A stretch of DNA of 64,000 bases from KACC-23026 sp963829575 (GTDB taxonomy: Bacteria > Bacillota > Bacilli > Bacillales > Sporolactobacillaceae), in contig CAWHJF010000013.1 of the NCBI GenBank assembly GCA_963829575.1, positions 434,001 to 498,000 of the forward strand. The letters are read 5' to 3'. Below are positions 7,832 through 17,199 of the stretch, one piece after another (the stretch's first letter is position 1; each line of letters begins with the position of its first letter). The translations under genes and the position numbers were made by a program. The notes below the pieces were generated by a model that saw only the letters and a list, made by a program, of their open reading frames with translations, was not told where the DNA came from and searched no databases.

Positions 7832-8581
7832 ATGAGGTTGGAATCTGTACTCAAAGTTAACCAATTAAGTGGAGGATATGCTGGAAAAGGGCGTGTCTTG
7901 CATGACCTTAGTTTTGAAGTGAAAAAAGGTGAGCTTGTTGGTTTAGTGGGTTTAAATGGAGCTGGAAAGAGCACGACCATTAAACATATTTTAGGCTTAT
8001 TAAAAGCGAGTTCTGGAACGATTAAAGTGCAGGGGACCACGATTGATGAGGACGTTCAAACTTATCGATCTAACTTAACCTACATCCCTGAGGCTCCAGA
8101 ACTTTATGATCAACTCACGCTCCGTGAACACTTAGAGTTTACCGCAATGGCTTATAAAATTGACGAAAAGACGGTTCAAGAACGGGTGCCGAAACTTCTT
8201 AAGCAGTTTCAAATGGAAGAACGTCTCGATTGGTTTCCAGGTCATTTTTCTAAAGGCATGAAGCAGAAAGTCATGATTTTATGCGCGTTTTTAATCAATC
8301 CGGCGCTTTATATAGTCGACGAACCTTTTGTTGGACTTGATCCAGTTGGGATTCAAGCTTTTCTGGATAATATGGTGGAAGCAAAGCGTAATGGTTCAGG
8401 CATTTTGATGTCGACCCACATTCTTGCAACGGCAGAAGAATATTGTGATCGATTTATTTTCTTACATAAGGGCCAAATTGCGGCCATTGGAACGCTTGAT
8501 GAAATTCGGAACACATTTAACAAGAAGGATGCCACCCTGCATGAGATTTATTTATCAGTCGCAAGGGGAGAGTGGACATGA
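7832..8581 (+). CDS. ecsA: ABC transporter ATP-binding protein EcsA
   Basis: A 249-residue ABC ATPase. Walker A is GLNGAGKST at residues 40-48, the signature SKGMKQ is near residue 137, and Walker B (LYIVDEPFVGLDP) near residue 160. It pairs with the membrane protein EcsB encoded directly downstream. In B. subtilis the Ecs transporter affects protein secretion, competence and regulated intramembrane proteolysis, and EcsAB-type systems are thought to export small peptides. The ATG at 7832 follows GAGGGAGG. The stop overlaps the ecsB start by four bases (ATGA), which implies translational coupling. Confidence 0.95.
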   Translation: MRLESVLKVNQLSGGYAGKGRVLHDLSFEVKKGELVGLVGLNGAGKSTTIKHILGLLKASSGTIKVQGTTIDEDVQTYRSNLTYIPEAPELYDQLTLREHLEFTAMAYKIDEKTVQERVPKLLKQFQMEERLDWFPGHFSKGMKQKVMILCAFLINPALYIVDEPFVGLDPVGIQAFLDNMVEAKRNGSGILMSTHILATAEEYCDRFIFLHKGQIAAIGTLDEIRNTFNKKDATLHEIYLSVARGEWT

Positions 8582-9792
8582 GACTTCATGATCTTTACCC
8601 AAAGCGTCGACAGGAATGGACATCCACTACCTTTCGCTATCTTAAACTGGTCGGGAATAGTGGGTTTATGTTTAGCCTATATATGGCGTTACTTATTGGT
8701 GGGGTCTATTACCAAAAAGCTCTAAAAGCGCTCCCCCCTCATTTTCCTGCAGTGCTGATTTTAACGATTTGGTTTGTTCTAGTTGTCTTCCCAAGTTCCA
8801 TTCGAACCTATATTCAAAGAGCTGATTTGATTTTTCTCTTACCAGCAGAATCTGAGCTTTCCGCTTATTTTCGTAAAGCCATTCAAGACAGTTGGATCCG
8901 ACAATCCATTGTCCTAATTTTTGCAGCGGCGATCGGAATGCCACTTTATTTAAAAACAGTGGATCCTTCTTCCAATCATTATTTCATCGCTGTTATCTTG
9001 TTTATTCTTCTAAAAGGGTGGAACATCTATGGGGTTTGGGCTGAAGCGCGAACCGACACCCGTTTTCCATACCAGTTCTTGCGCTTTTTAATCACCTTTA
9101 TGTTCATTTATATGGTGTTCTCAAAAGTGTCTTGGCTTGTGCTTACTTGTCTATTAATTGTGTTAGTTGGGTTTCTTTGGTTTGCAGAGCGGCCACTTTT
9201 AATCCGCGAGCCAATGAATTGGATAGATCTTGCGGAAGAAGAATCTAGACAAGCAATGAGGATTTTACGGATTGCTAATTGGGTGACCGATGTTCCGGGG
9301 CTGGAACAACCTGTTAAATCGAGACCATATCTCAATTTTTTAGCCTCAATTTGGAAAGGAAGAGGTCAACCCTCGGTTTATCCGTTGCTTTTTCTGAAAA
9401 CATTCAGTCGAACTGGAGATTATTTTGGACTCTACATCCGATTAACACTTGTTGGCGCTGTGTTAATCGTGGTGGTTCAATCGGCACCTATGATTGCGAT
9501 TCTTGTGTTTGGATTAAGCCTTTTTTTAACCGCTTTTCAACTCTTAAGTCTAGTCCGCCATGATTTTCCAGCGGCACTTGAAGGGCTCTATCCGCTTGAT
9601 GATCCGATGAAGAGACAAGGCTTTTTAAAAGTCATCCGCATACTTGTTGGCATTCAGAGCGTCATTCTTTCTCTTTTATTTCTTGCGGTTACACAAATGC
9701 TTCTGCCTTTTATAGGCATGTTAATTTTAGGGTTTCTTCTTTCGATACTCTGGATCCAAATGTTGTCTCGAAAAAAGATAGAACCGATCTAA
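8578..9792 (+). CDS. ecsB: ABC transporter permease EcsB
   Basis: A 404-residue polytopic membrane protein with about eight to nine hydrophobic segments, matching EcsB in size and context. Recognisable family stretches include the early FMFSLYMALLIGGVYYQKAL and the mid-protein loop before LIREPMNWIDLAEEESRQ. It forms the membrane channel of the Ecs exporter with EcsA. ATG 8578 (ATGA overlap with ecsA, AAGGGGAG upstream) is chosen over GTG 8572. The third gene of the B. subtilis operon, ecsC, is absent: a strong compound terminator follows at once. Confidence 0.92.
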   Translation: MRLHDLYPKRRQEWTSTTFRYLKLVGNSGFMFSLYMALLIGGVYYQKALKALPPHFPAVLILTIWFVLVVFPSSIRTYIQRADLIFLLPAESELSAYFRKAIQDSWIRQSIVLIFAAAIGMPLYLKTVDPSSNHYFIAVILFILLKGWNIYGVWAEARTDTRFPYQFLRFLITFMFIYMVFSKVSWLVLTCLLIVLVGFLWFAERPLLIREPMNWIDLAEEESRQAMRILRIANWVTDVPGLEQPVKSRPYLNFLASIWKGRGQPSVYPLLFLKTFSRTGDYFGLYIRLTLVGAVLIVVVQSAPMIAILVFGLSLFLTAFQLLSLVRHDFPAALEGLYPLDDPMKRQGFLKVIRILVGIQSVILSLLFLAVTQMLLPFIGMLILGFLLSILWIQMLSRKKIEPI

Positions 9793-9796
9793 AAAG

Positions 9797-9876
9797 AAAA
9801 AGAGACTGGCCAAGATCAAGGGTCAGACCCCCTCGCAAAAGCGAGAGGGTCACCCTTGTGGGCCAGTCTCTTTTCT
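9797..9876. terminator. Nested compound terminator between ecsB and the ferritin-like gene
   Basis: The outer stem AGAGACTGGCC / GGCCAGTCTCT encloses an inner stem ACCCCCTCGC-aaaa-GCGAGAGGGT, and the structure ends in TTTT with A-runs on the other side. It is bidirectional for the convergent genes and contains the GGGTCAGACCC core at 9820-9830. Confidence 0.9.
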
Positions 9877-9900
9877 AATCTATATAAAAATAGGGGGAGG

Positions 9901-10359
9901 TTAACTAAGTCTAGGGTCTTTTAATAATCGCTCAATCTCTTCCATGTGAGAGGTTTCGTCCTGGATGAGATCTTCAAGAGTAATTGCGAGCTCTGTCATG
10001 CCAAGGGTATTCGCTTGCTCACGACGTTTTTCATAACGCCTAATCGTGTCACTTTCAGCACGGTGCGCTTCCTGGAGCATGTCACGCACATCATCCAAGT
10101 AGCGGACTTCAGCTGCCGCCGTTGTCGGTTTACCGCCAAGCGTTACAATTTTATCGGAGAGATACTGAGCGTGACCTTGTTCGTCTGGGATTTCTTTTTC
10201 AAAGAAAGGTTTAAGGATCTGATAATTCAACCCATTAACGGATGCTGCATACGTGGTGTACATGATGACTGCGCCATACTCGTTCGCTAAGTCCACATTA
10301 AGTCCTTCGATTAAGTCGGTCTTAGTTACGGTGTCTTCTGCTATTATTGACATTATCAA
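9901..10359 (-). CDS. Ferritin-like iron-storage/Dps-type protein
   Basis: A 152-residue four-helix ferritin-like protein. Carboxylate/His ligands appear in the expected spacing: Glu in NEYGAVIMY (about residue 27), EIPDEQGHAQYL (about 56-65), a central Glu in EAHRAESDTI and DETSHMEEIE near the C-terminus. This is the E...ExxH...E...ExxH diiron pattern of bacterioferritin/rubrerythrin-type proteins, so it probably oxidises and stores iron or protects against peroxide. Start: TTG at 10359 has AAAGGA six bases upstream; an ATG at 10353 is the alternative. It is monocistronic and shares the compound terminator with ecsB. Confidence 0.82.
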   Translation of the reverse strand: MIMSIIAEDTVTKTDLIEGLNVDLANEYGAVIMYTTYAASVNGLNYQILKPFFEKEIPDEQGHAQYLSDKIVTLGGKPTTAAAEVRYLDDVRDMLQEAHRAESDTIRRYEKRREQANTLGMTELAITLEDLIQDETSHMEEIERLLKDPRLS

Positions 10360-10513
10360 GAATCATCCTTTCTAAGTGTATACTGGTTATTTCCCGCTCA
10401 TAGATTGGGCTAAACCTCTGTTTTATAAAGTGTGTTAAATGTTTGGTTGGAGCGAGGTACTGGAGCGGAAATCAACAGACAGTTTTAACAGAGCCATTTA
10501 AAAAAGTAGATGC

Positions 10514-11911
10514 CTAGATTAAGAACATTGCAACGATGGTTGTGACGATAAACCCTAGTAACACAGGGAGTAGATTTCTTCTAGCTAACTCAAAGGCATC
10601 CACTTTACAGATTGCGGCCACTGGGATTAAGGCCCATGGAATAATTGTGCCACCCCCAACGTAAATGGCTGCGATTTGGCCTAAGGCGGTCAAAGTGGCT
10701 ATGCCATGGCCAATCGCTGAACCAAACAAATGAGCAATTGAACCGGCAAGTGTTATGCCAGCAAAACCTGAACCATCTAGTCCGGTAATGGCCCCAACAA
10801 CTGTTAGGGTACCCGCTGCAACTTGTGGGTTAATCGGCACGCTGTTCGCCAATGCGGCACCTAAATCGGCTACGATCCCTTGAGAACCATGTGGCAGAAC
10901 ATTTCCGAAAACGTGAGTGATGCCGGTATCGCCCATGTAGAAAAATGCGGCAATTGGAATCACCGGGCCAAAGACTTTGAAACCAAATTGAAGGCCTTCA
11001 ATTAAATAATCCGTTATTTTCTCTAAGCCCTTATTTTTGTGTGCGGAAATCGAAACAAGGGAAAGAATGAATACAACCGTACCACCAATCAAAGCAGTCG
11101 CATCGCCACCTTGTAAATGGAACATGAGCATTCCGAAGACATCCAAAAGGAGCAAGATCGGAATTAGAATAGCGAAAAATTGCTGACTTTTTGGTGTGAG
11201 TGCTGTCGACTTTTCAGACGGGGCGTCATCAAGACTCTGAAGGTCAGCTTCAGTGACTTTCAGCTTTCCTTTCTTCATGTCACGTTTTAATAAGAAAAAG
11301 GCGGTTACGGTCGTCACGACACCCATTACAATAACAAGTGGTACACTCGCAATCATGACGCTAGATGTTGAAATACCAGCAGCAGAGGCGGTGAGTTTTG
11401 GTGCCCCTTGGATGATATAGTCACCTGATAAGGCAATCCCATGTCCGAATAGGTTCATGGCGATCGCGACGCCTAGTGCCGGTAAACCGACTCGTAGTGC
11501 AACTGGCAGTAAGACAACGCCGAGCAGGGCCACAGCAGGCGATGGCCAGAAAAACCAGGACACAATCATCATGATAAGACCGATGATCCAGAAGGCTAGT
11601 GTTGGATTTTTGATCAGCTTGGTGAATGGCCGTATCATTCGGTCATTAATCCCCGTTTTGGTCATAACAGAACTTAAGGCGACAATGACTGAGATGACCA
11701 ATATGATGTCTAGTAACTGATTAATGGCATAGACGAGACTAGAAAAAATTCCAGTTGTCGCTGTAACCAGGGACGATGTACCAATTAACCCAAGAATAAA
11801 GATCCCGATTAGAGAAATTAGTGTTGTATCTCGTTTCATGATCATAAAACCCATGATCAAGAGAATAAAAACGAGATAGGTCCAGTGAAGCATGGTTAAG
11901 TGAACACCCAT
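10514..11911 (-). CDS. yhfA: YhfA-like putative transporter
   Basis: A 465-residue integral membrane protein with about 11-12 hydrophobic helices and a charged cytoplasmic loop near residues 215-245 (KKGKLKVTEADLQSLDDAPSEKS). Two internally similar halves, each with Gly/Pro/Ser-rich broken helices (NLFGHGIALSGDYIIQGAPK and GIATLTALGQIAAIYVGGGT), suggest an ion-transporter-type fold handling an organic acid or similar substrate. Size and position between ecs and hem genes match B. subtilis yhfA. The substrate is unknown. ATG 11911 has AGGAGGGG eight bases upstream. It is probably monocistronic. Confidence 0.65.
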   Translation of the reverse strand: MGVHLTMLHWTYLVFILLIMGFMIMKRDTTLISLIGIFILGLIGTSSLVTATTGIFSSLVYAINQLLDIILVISVIVALSSVMTKTGINDRMIRPFTKLIKNPTLAFWIIGLIMMIVSWFFWPSPAVALLGVVLLPVALRVGLPALGVAIAMNLFGHGIALSGDYIIQGAPKLTASAAGISTSSVMIASVPLVIVMGVVTTVTAFFLLKRDMKKGKLKVTEADLQSLDDAPSEKSTALTPKSQQFFAILIPILLLLDVFGMLMFHLQGGDATALIGGTVVFILSLVSISAHKNKGLEKITDYLIEGLQFGFKVFGPVIPIAAFFYMGDTGITHVFGNVLPHGSQGIVADLGAALANSVPINPQVAAGTLTVVGAITGLDGSGFAGITLAGSIAHLFGSAIGHGIATLTALGQIAAIYVGGGTIIPWALIPVAAICKVDAFELARRNLLPVLLGFIVTTIVAMFLI

Positions 11912-12151
11912 GTCTTGACCCCTCCTAATTAAATGTGTTGTGCAACGCCTGTGATAAATTATGCGCGAGGGGCTAGGCGTGTGCCTTGGTAACGTATTTT
12001 TCTATTAGGTTTGATCTGTAAAATTTTGTGGGTTATTCCATATTTCCGAGGAAATATAAAAGATTCTGTCGAATAAGGGGAGCGTTTTGGAAAGATCGGG
12101 CGAAAGTAAGTAAAAAGAGGGATTTAATTAGAGGATTATTTCCTCCGTAGC

Positions 12152-12197
12152 AAAAAAACGATGCCCCATGTTGTAAGAAGCAACATGGGCCATCGTT
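12152..12197 (-). terminator. Terminator of the tRNA-Gln gene
   Basis: On the minus strand ACGATGGCCCATGTTG-cttctta-CAACATGGGGCATCGT (one mismatch) is followed by TTTTTTT. It lies 9 bp downstream of the tRNA. Confidence 0.93.
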
Positions 12198-12205
12198 ATA
12201 TGGTA

Positions 12206-12277
12206 CTGGGACAGCAGGATTCGAACCTGCGCATCACGGAGTCAAATTCCGATGCCTTACCGCTTGGCTATGTCCCA
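12206..12277 (-). tRNA. tRNA-Gln (anticodon TTG)
   Basis: A complete cloverleaf can be folded on the minus strand. The acceptor is TGGGACA / TGTCCCA with G as discriminator base, the D-arm is GCC-AAGCGGTAA-GGC, the anticodon arm has CGGA-ATTTGAC-TCCG with anticodon TTG at positions 34-36, and the T-arm is GCAGG-TTCGAAT-CCTGC. CCA is not encoded directly after the discriminator. It stands alone, with its own terminator. Both its anticodon and its discriminator fit the T-box leader at 33553-33830. Confidence 0.96.
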
Positions 12278-12631
12278 TTGTTATTTGTTAGAATACCCGC
12301 TCGTCATGGATCTATGCATTTATTTTCTAAAAGAACAACAAAGTTTAAGGAAACAGCTCTTTAAAAAAAGAATGGTTATGTGACATTTGTTATATCTCTT
12401 TTTGATGATAAAAGGGACAATATTAATTGGTTTTCTTACAATGGATGGTGTTCAAGGAATTGTAATGATGAATTAAGAGGTAATAACTCGATTATTCTCA
12501 AATTCTGTGGAATAATAGGGGTTGAATTTAAAAAAGATCGGTTTTTGAAAGAAAATAATGACCGGATCGTTCTGTTAAGATCACGTTCTTGAAATGCATT
12601 TTATTGTTATAGAATAGGAGTGCTTTAAATA
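12278..12631. promoter_or_regulatory. Intergenic region between tRNA-Gln and hemE
   Basis: The region should hold the tRNA promoter (minus strand) and the hemE promoter. AACAACAAAGTTTAAGGAAAC at 12334-12354 resembles a sequence at 43080-43100 and may be a dispersed Bacillales repeat. TATAGA at 12609-12614 could be a -10 box for hemE, but it lies close to the start. A 70-codon ORF here (12380-12592) lacks a ribosome site and is not called. Confidence 0.35.
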
Positions 12632-13669
12632 ATGGGGAATCCATCGTTCAATGATACACTTTTAAAAGCTTGTCGACGCGAGGATGTGTCTCACGTACCA
12701 GTATGGTACATGAGACAAGCTGGGCGTTATCAACCGGAGTACCGAGCGATTCGTCAGAAGTATTCGTTTTTTGAAATCAATGAAAATCCAGAAGTATGTG
12801 CGGAAGTGACACGCCTCCCAGTGGAACAGCTCGGAGTAGACGCCGCGATCTTATTTGCCGATATTATGACACCCCTAAAACCAATCGGGATTGATGTAGA
12901 TATTGAATCAGGCAGAGGCCCCGTCATTGCGAACCCAATTCGATCGCTCTCAGACGTGTCAAATCTCGGCAACTTAAATGTGGATCACCATTTGCCTTAT
13001 ATCAAAGAAACCATTCAGATTTTATGTGAGCAATTAAATGTTCCGCTCATTGGATTTGGCGGAGCGCCCTTCACACTGTCTAGTTATTTAATCGAAGGCG
13101 GGCCATCAAAGGATTACCATAAGACAAAGGGTTTCATGTATGCTCATCCTGACATATGGCAAGCGTTAATGGAAAAGTTAGCCCATATGACCGTGACGTA
13201 CTTATCCGCTCAAGTTGAGGCAGGTGCTCAGGTTCTTCAAGTGTTTGATTCATGGGTCGGTGCCTTGTCTGCTGAGGATTATGCGCGCTATATTGCCCCT
13301 ACTATGCATTATATTTTTAGTGAATTGAAGAAAACAGGAGTGCCCACGATCTACTTTGGCAGTGGTTCTAGCCATCTTCTTGAACAATGGAACATGCTCC
13401 CGGCCGATGTATTGTCCGTGGATTGGCGGATTACGATTGACCAAGTTCGTGAACGAGGTGTTGAAAAAGCCATCCAAGGGAATTTAGACCCATCGCTGCT
13501 ATTGGCCCCGTTTGAAGACTTGCAGGACCAAACGCGCCGCATACTCGACCAAGGCATGAAACAACCCGGCTATATATTTAATCTCGGACACGGCATTTTC
13601 CCTGAGGCAGATGCCAATGTCCTAAAACAATTAACGCAATTTGTACACACATATTCCAAAAAGAACTAG
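12632..13669 (+). CDS. hemE: Uroporphyrinogen decarboxylase
   Basis: A 345-residue cytosolic enzyme that removes four acetate carboxyls from uroporphyrinogen III to give coproporphyrinogen III. Both family signatures are present: VPVWYMRQAGRYQPEYR near the N-terminus and GFGGAPFTLSSYLIEGG about residue 140. Full length and first gene of hemE-hemH-hemY, the terminal haem operon of Bacillales. ATG 12632 follows AGGAG. Only 15 bp separate it from hemH, so co-transcription is almost certain. Confidence 0.97.
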   Translation: MGNPSFNDTLLKACRREDVSHVPVWYMRQAGRYQPEYRAIRQKYSFFEINENPEVCAEVTRLPVEQLGVDAAILFADIMTPLKPIGIDVDIESGRGPVIANPIRSLSDVSNLGNLNVDHHLPYIKETIQILCEQLNVPLIGFGGAPFTLSSYLIEGGPSKDYHKTKGFMYAHPDIWQALMEKLAHMTVTYLSAQVEAGAQVLQVFDSWVGALSAEDYARYIAPTMHYIFSELKKTGVPTIYFGSGSSHLLEQWNMLPADVLSVDWRITIDQVRERGVEKAIQGNLDPSLLLAPFEDLQDQTRRILDQGMKQPGYIFNLGHGIFPEADANVLKQLTQFVHTYSKKN

Positions 13670-13684
13670 GAGGACACCGAACCG

Positions 13685-14617
13685 ATGAAACAAAAAATTG
13701 GATTATTAGTTATGGCATACGGCACACCGTATAAGCCAGAAGACATTGAGCCTTATTACACGCATATTCGGCATGGCCGACGTCCTACGGATGAACAATT
13801 TGAGGATCTTCAATCCCGCTATCAATCCATTGGCGGTGTTTCTCCGCTTGCTGAAATTACGTTAAATCAAGCGAAAGCATTGGAAAAACAACTGAATACC
13901 GTTCAAGAGGATGTTGAATTTGTGATGTATCTTGGACTCAAACACATTCAGCCCTTCCTTGAAGATGCGGTGAAAAAAATGCATGAAGATGGGATCGAAG
14001 AAGCGGTCACCCTTGTGTTGGCCCCGCACTATTCGACCTTCAGTGTGAAGTCCTACAATGATCGGGCGATTGAAACGGCTCAAGAACTTGGTGGACCTAA
14101 GCTTTACACCATTGAAAGTTGGTATAAAGAACCGCAATTTATTCAATATTGGGTAGACCGCGTCAAAGAAACGCTCTCGTCGATTCCATCCCTAGAACAA
14201 GAGAAGAGTGTGGTGGTGTTCTCAGCGCATAGTCTTCCTGAGAAGATTCTGGCAGCAGGGGATCCTTACCCGGAACAGTTAAAGGAAACGGCGCATTTAA
14301 TTGCTGAAAAAGCAGAGGTTCCACATTTTGCAATTGGTTGGCAAAGTGCCGGAAACACACCAGACCCTTGGATTGGTCCGGATGTGCAAGACCTGACTCG
14401 TGATTTATACCGTGAACACCAGTATTCTCATTTTATTTACTGTCCAATCGGGTTTGTTTCGGAACATTTAGAAGTGCTTTACGACAACGATTATGAGTGT
14501 AAAGTAGTGACGGATGAACTCGGTGTCACGTACCATCGTCCAGCCATGCCCAACGATCAACCTCAATTTATTGAATGTTTGAGTAAGGTTGTAATAGATC
14601 GATTAAATGAGAGGTGA
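13685..14617 (+). CDS. hemH: Ferrochelatase (coproporphyrin III ferrochelatase, CpfC/HemH)
   Basis: A 310-residue enzyme that inserts iron into a porphyrin, coproporphyrin III in Gram-positive bacteria. The N-terminal GLLVMAYGTPYKPEDIEPYYTHIR and the conserved SAHSLP with the metal-binding His near residue 181 are visible, together with EHLEVLYDNDYE, which carries the second ligand Glu. The length is that of the monomeric B. subtilis enzyme. AGGAGG precedes ATG 13685. The last codons overlap the ribosome site of hemY. Confidence 0.96.
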   Translation: MKQKIGLLVMAYGTPYKPEDIEPYYTHIRHGRRPTDEQFEDLQSRYQSIGGVSPLAEITLNQAKALEKQLNTVQEDVEFVMYLGLKHIQPFLEDAVKKMHEDGIEEAVTLVLAPHYSTFSVKSYNDRAIETAQELGGPKLYTIESWYKEPQFIQYWVDRVKETLSSIPSLEQEKSVVVFSAHSLPEKILAAGDPYPEQLKETAHLIAEKAEVPHFAIGWQSAGNTPDPWIGPDVQDLTRDLYREHQYSHFIYCPIGFVSEHLEVLYDNDYECKVVTDELGVTYHRPAMPNDQPQFIECLSKVVIDRLNER

Positions 14618-14622
14618 ACACC

Positions 14623-15990
14623 ATGAAGGTTGCAATAATAGGTGGAGGGATTACCGGGCTTAGTACCGCGTATTACTTAAAAAAATGGGGGCGTGAAAAA
14701 GGTCAAGAACTTGAGGTCACGGTTTATGAGAAAGAAGGCCAATTTGGCGGGAAAATCCAAACGATTAACCAGGATGGGTTTGTCATCGAACGCGGTCCTG
14801 ATTCTTTTTTAAAACGGAAACCGGCAGCGCTTGACCTTGTGAAAGAATTGGAATTAGACGATCAATTGGTTGACAATAAAACGGGTCAGTCCTATATCAT
14901 GAAATCGGATGAACTCCATTTGATTCCGCCAGGTTCCGTGATGGGCGTTCCGACTAGTATTCATGCGATCATGGAAACCGGTCTTTTAAGTATGGACGGT
15001 AAAGCTCGTGCGTTAAATGACTTGATCCTGCCGAAACTTCCAAAATTTGATGACATTTCAGTCGGAGATTTCTTTTCGAAACGTTTCGGTGAAGAATTAG
15101 TGGATCACTTGATTAGCCCGCTTTTATCTGGAATTTATGCAGGAGATATTTATAAGTTGAGCTTAGCCACAACACTCCCTCAATTTGTTCATGCGGAGAG
15201 TGAAGAAGGCAGTCTGATGCTGGGATTACAAGGAAAAGCCCCAAAGAAAAAAACGAGCCAATTTGCCACTCTCCATACCGGTCTTCAAACGATTGTTGCG
15301 CGACTGTTAGAAGCACTGACTGAACTTGGAGTCACTCTTATTAGAGAAACGGGTCTTGAAAAAGTGTTTAAAACGGAATCGGGGTTTGAATTAGGTTTGA
15401 CAACAGGAGAGGCCCCTCGGTTTGATCAGGTTGTGCTCGCATTGCCGCATCATGTGGTGGAACGCCTGCTCCCAGAGGCTGACTTTTTGAAACGCGACAA
15501 TGCGGCTCCTAACACCTCGGTTGCTACAATTGCGATGGCGTTTGATAAAGAATCGGTAAAGCTTGATCGAGAAGGAACGGGATTTGTGACCTCACGAACT
15601 GAGCCTAAAGCTCTTACGGCATGTACATGGACACATATGAAATGGGACCATGCTGCCCCACAAGGAAAGGCGCTTTTGAGAACCTATGTGGGAAAATCCG
15701 GAAACTGTGATGTGATTTACGAATCCGATGAAACGCTTGTTCAAAAGACACTGGATGAAATGAGTAAAGTCGTTTCCATACAAGGGAACCCAGACTTTTT
15801 TGTCGTATCTCGCTGGCCAGAAGCCATGCCACAATATCCAGTTGGGCATCAGAATTGGTTGCAGTCGCTCAAAACAAAACTTGCAAGTGAATGGCCTGGC
15901 CTTCATTTAGCTGGGGCGTCTTATGACGGCGTCGGTTTACCAGATTGTATTCGCCAAGGTAAAACGGTGGCAAGTGAACTATTATCGTAA
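14623..15990 (+). CDS. hemY: Coproporphyrinogen III oxidase, FAD-dependent (HemY/CgoX)
   Basis: A 455-residue FAD enzyme that oxidises coproporphyrinogen III to coproporphyrin III in the coproporphyrin-dependent haem pathway. The dinucleotide-binding GGGITGLSTAYYL is at residues 7-19, and the C-terminal LAGASYDGVGLPDCIRQG completes the FAD site. ATG 14623 is preferred: GAGAGGTGA lies six bases upstream within the hemH tail, whereas the frame's upstream GTG is part of that site. It ends the hemEHY cluster. Confidence 0.96.
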   Translation: MKVAIIGGGITGLSTAYYLKKWGREKGQELEVTVYEKEGQFGGKIQTINQDGFVIERGPDSFLKRKPAALDLVKELELDDQLVDNKTGQSYIMKSDELHLIPPGSVMGVPTSIHAIMETGLLSMDGKARALNDLILPKLPKFDDISVGDFFSKRFGEELVDHLISPLLSGIYAGDIYKLSLATTLPQFVHAESEEGSLMLGLQGKAPKKKTSQFATLHTGLQTIVARLLEALTELGVTLIRETGLEKVFKTESGFELGLTTGEAPRFDQVVLALPHHVVERLLPEADFLKRDNAAPNTSVATIAMAFDKESVKLDREGTGFVTSRTEPKALTACTWTHMKWDHAAPQGKALLRTYVGKSGNCDVIYESDETLVQKTLDEMSKVVSIQGNPDFFVVSRWPEAMPQYPVGHQNWLQSLKTKLASEWPGLHLAGASYDGVGLPDCIRQGKTVASELLS

Positions 15991-16026
15991 ATCTTTGGAT
16001 GTATTTAGCATAAAGGGGGCGTGACT

Positions 16027-16761
16027 ATGCGTTTGACAGTAGTTGGATTTTGGGGCGGTTTTCCTGCTAAAAATGAGGCGACATCTGGCTATTTATTAGA
16101 AGCAGATGGTTTTTCTCTTCTGCTAGATTGTGGAAGTGGTGTGTTGTCTAAATTACAAAATTACAAAGAATTGGAAGATCTTGATGCGGTTTGGCTTTCC
16201 CATTATCATTACGATCATATAGCCGACATAGGGCCGCTTCATTTTGCTCGAGAAGTCAAGGGCTATATCGGTCAAAAAAGTCCTGTTTTGCCGATTTACG
16301 GACATGATCTCGATCAAGAGGCGTTTCGTCACTTAAGTCGGCCTAATGTGGCAAAGGGAATGGTCTATAAAGAAGAGGATGCTCTTCAAATTGGTCCATT
16401 TACCCTCACATTTTTAAAAACGGAACATCCCGTCCCTTGCTTCGCTGCTCGAATCACCGATGGTCAGTCAACGGTTGTCTATACGGCAGATACAGGCTAT
16501 ATTCCTGAGTTGGTCCCTTTTTCAAAGGAAGCGGATTTGTTAATCGCGGAGTGTAGTTTGTATGAAGATCAAGACGGCAGCCCAATGGGTCACATGAACA
16601 ATCTGGAAGTCGCTGAGCTTACCAATCTTTCTCAAGCTAAAGAAGTACTTTTAACACATCTGCCGCACTATGGTGAGCATGACCAACTTCTTAAAGTGGT
16701 CAATGAAAAAACGGATGGGAGAGCCTCTCTAGCCCAAACAGGTTGGGTGTGGGACCGCTAA
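16027..16761 (+). CDS. yhfI: MBL-fold metal-dependent hydrolase YhfI
   Basis: A 244-residue metallo-beta-lactamase-fold protein with the dimetal motif H59-x-H61-x-D63-H64 (HYHYDH), a second ligand region (ADTGY, with ECSL after it) and a late HLPHYGEH. It resembles the RNase Z/phosphodiesterase branch of the superfamily. The size equals that of B. subtilis YhfI, which lies in the same chromosomal region. The substrate is unknown. AAAGGGGG precedes ATG 16027. It starts 36 bp after hemY on the same strand, so it may be read through from the haem operon. Confidence 0.85.
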   Translation: MRLTVVGFWGGFPAKNEATSGYLLEADGFSLLLDCGSGVLSKLQNYKELEDLDAVWLSHYHYDHIADIGPLHFAREVKGYIGQKSPVLPIYGHDLDQEAFRHLSRPNVAKGMVYKEEDALQIGPFTLTFLKTEHPVPCFAARITDGQSTVVYTADTGYIPELVPFSKEADLLIAECSLYEDQDGSPMGHMNNLEVAELTNLSQAKEVLLTHLPHYGEHDQLLKVVNEKTDGRASLAQTGWVWDR

Positions 16762-16840
16762 GATAAGGATTAATTGGATGTGTTTTGTTTAAAGTTCCCT
16801 CTTGTAACATAAGCTAAGAAGAGCCCTAGGAGGGAATGGC

Positions 16841-17164
16841 ATGAAGGCAAACGAGCAAGAAGGCCAATTATTCAGTGATTCCATCGATCAAATCAACACT
16901 GGAATGGAAGCAATTATTAACTTATACAACGAGTTAGAACCGGATGAGCCTTTTATCCAGTTTGATCCAGATGTGATTGAAAAGATCCGAAAAGTAAAAG
17001 AAAAATACGGAGATACCTTTGTCGATCAGAAGATTAATACCGTGGTAAAAGAAATGATTGATTGGCTGCCCGTTGATGACCAACAGCTGCCGCCAACCGC
17101 TACAACTCCTTCGAAAAAAACAAAAAAATCCGAGACCGAAACGACGACATCAGATGAAAAGTAA
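16841..17164 (+). CDS. Small acidic protein, unknown
   Basis: A 107-residue soluble protein. Residues 1-75 look helical and acidic (SIDQINTGMEAIINLYNELEPDEP, then KIRKVKEKYGDTFVDQKINTVVKEMIDW); the last ~30 residues are a Pro/Thr/Lys/Glu-rich disordered tail. AGGAGGG lies six bases before ATG 16841, and a strong terminator follows the stop, so the gene is real. I do not recognise the family. A role cannot be inferred beyond a small cytosolic helical protein. Confidence 0.65.
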   Translation: MKANEQEGQLFSDSIDQINTGMEAIINLYNELEPDEPFIQFDPDVIEKIRKVKEKYGDTFVDQKINTVVKEMIDWLPVDDQQLPPTATTPSKKTKKSETETTTSDEK

Positions 17165-17195
17165 AGAGGCTACCCCAGGGGTCAGCCTCTTTTTC
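17162..17195 (+). terminator. Terminator between the small acidic gene and coaA
   Basis: AAGAGGCT-a-CCCC / GGGG-tc-AGCCTCTTTTT. The stop codon of the upstream gene is part of the left flank. It probably also stops convergent coaA. Confidence 0.88.
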
Positions 17196-17199
17196 AGAC

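Noticed and set aside
12380..12592. 70-codon ORF before hemE
   Set aside because: GTG start without a ribosome site, unusual composition and no recognisable domain; it most likely lies in the promoter region.
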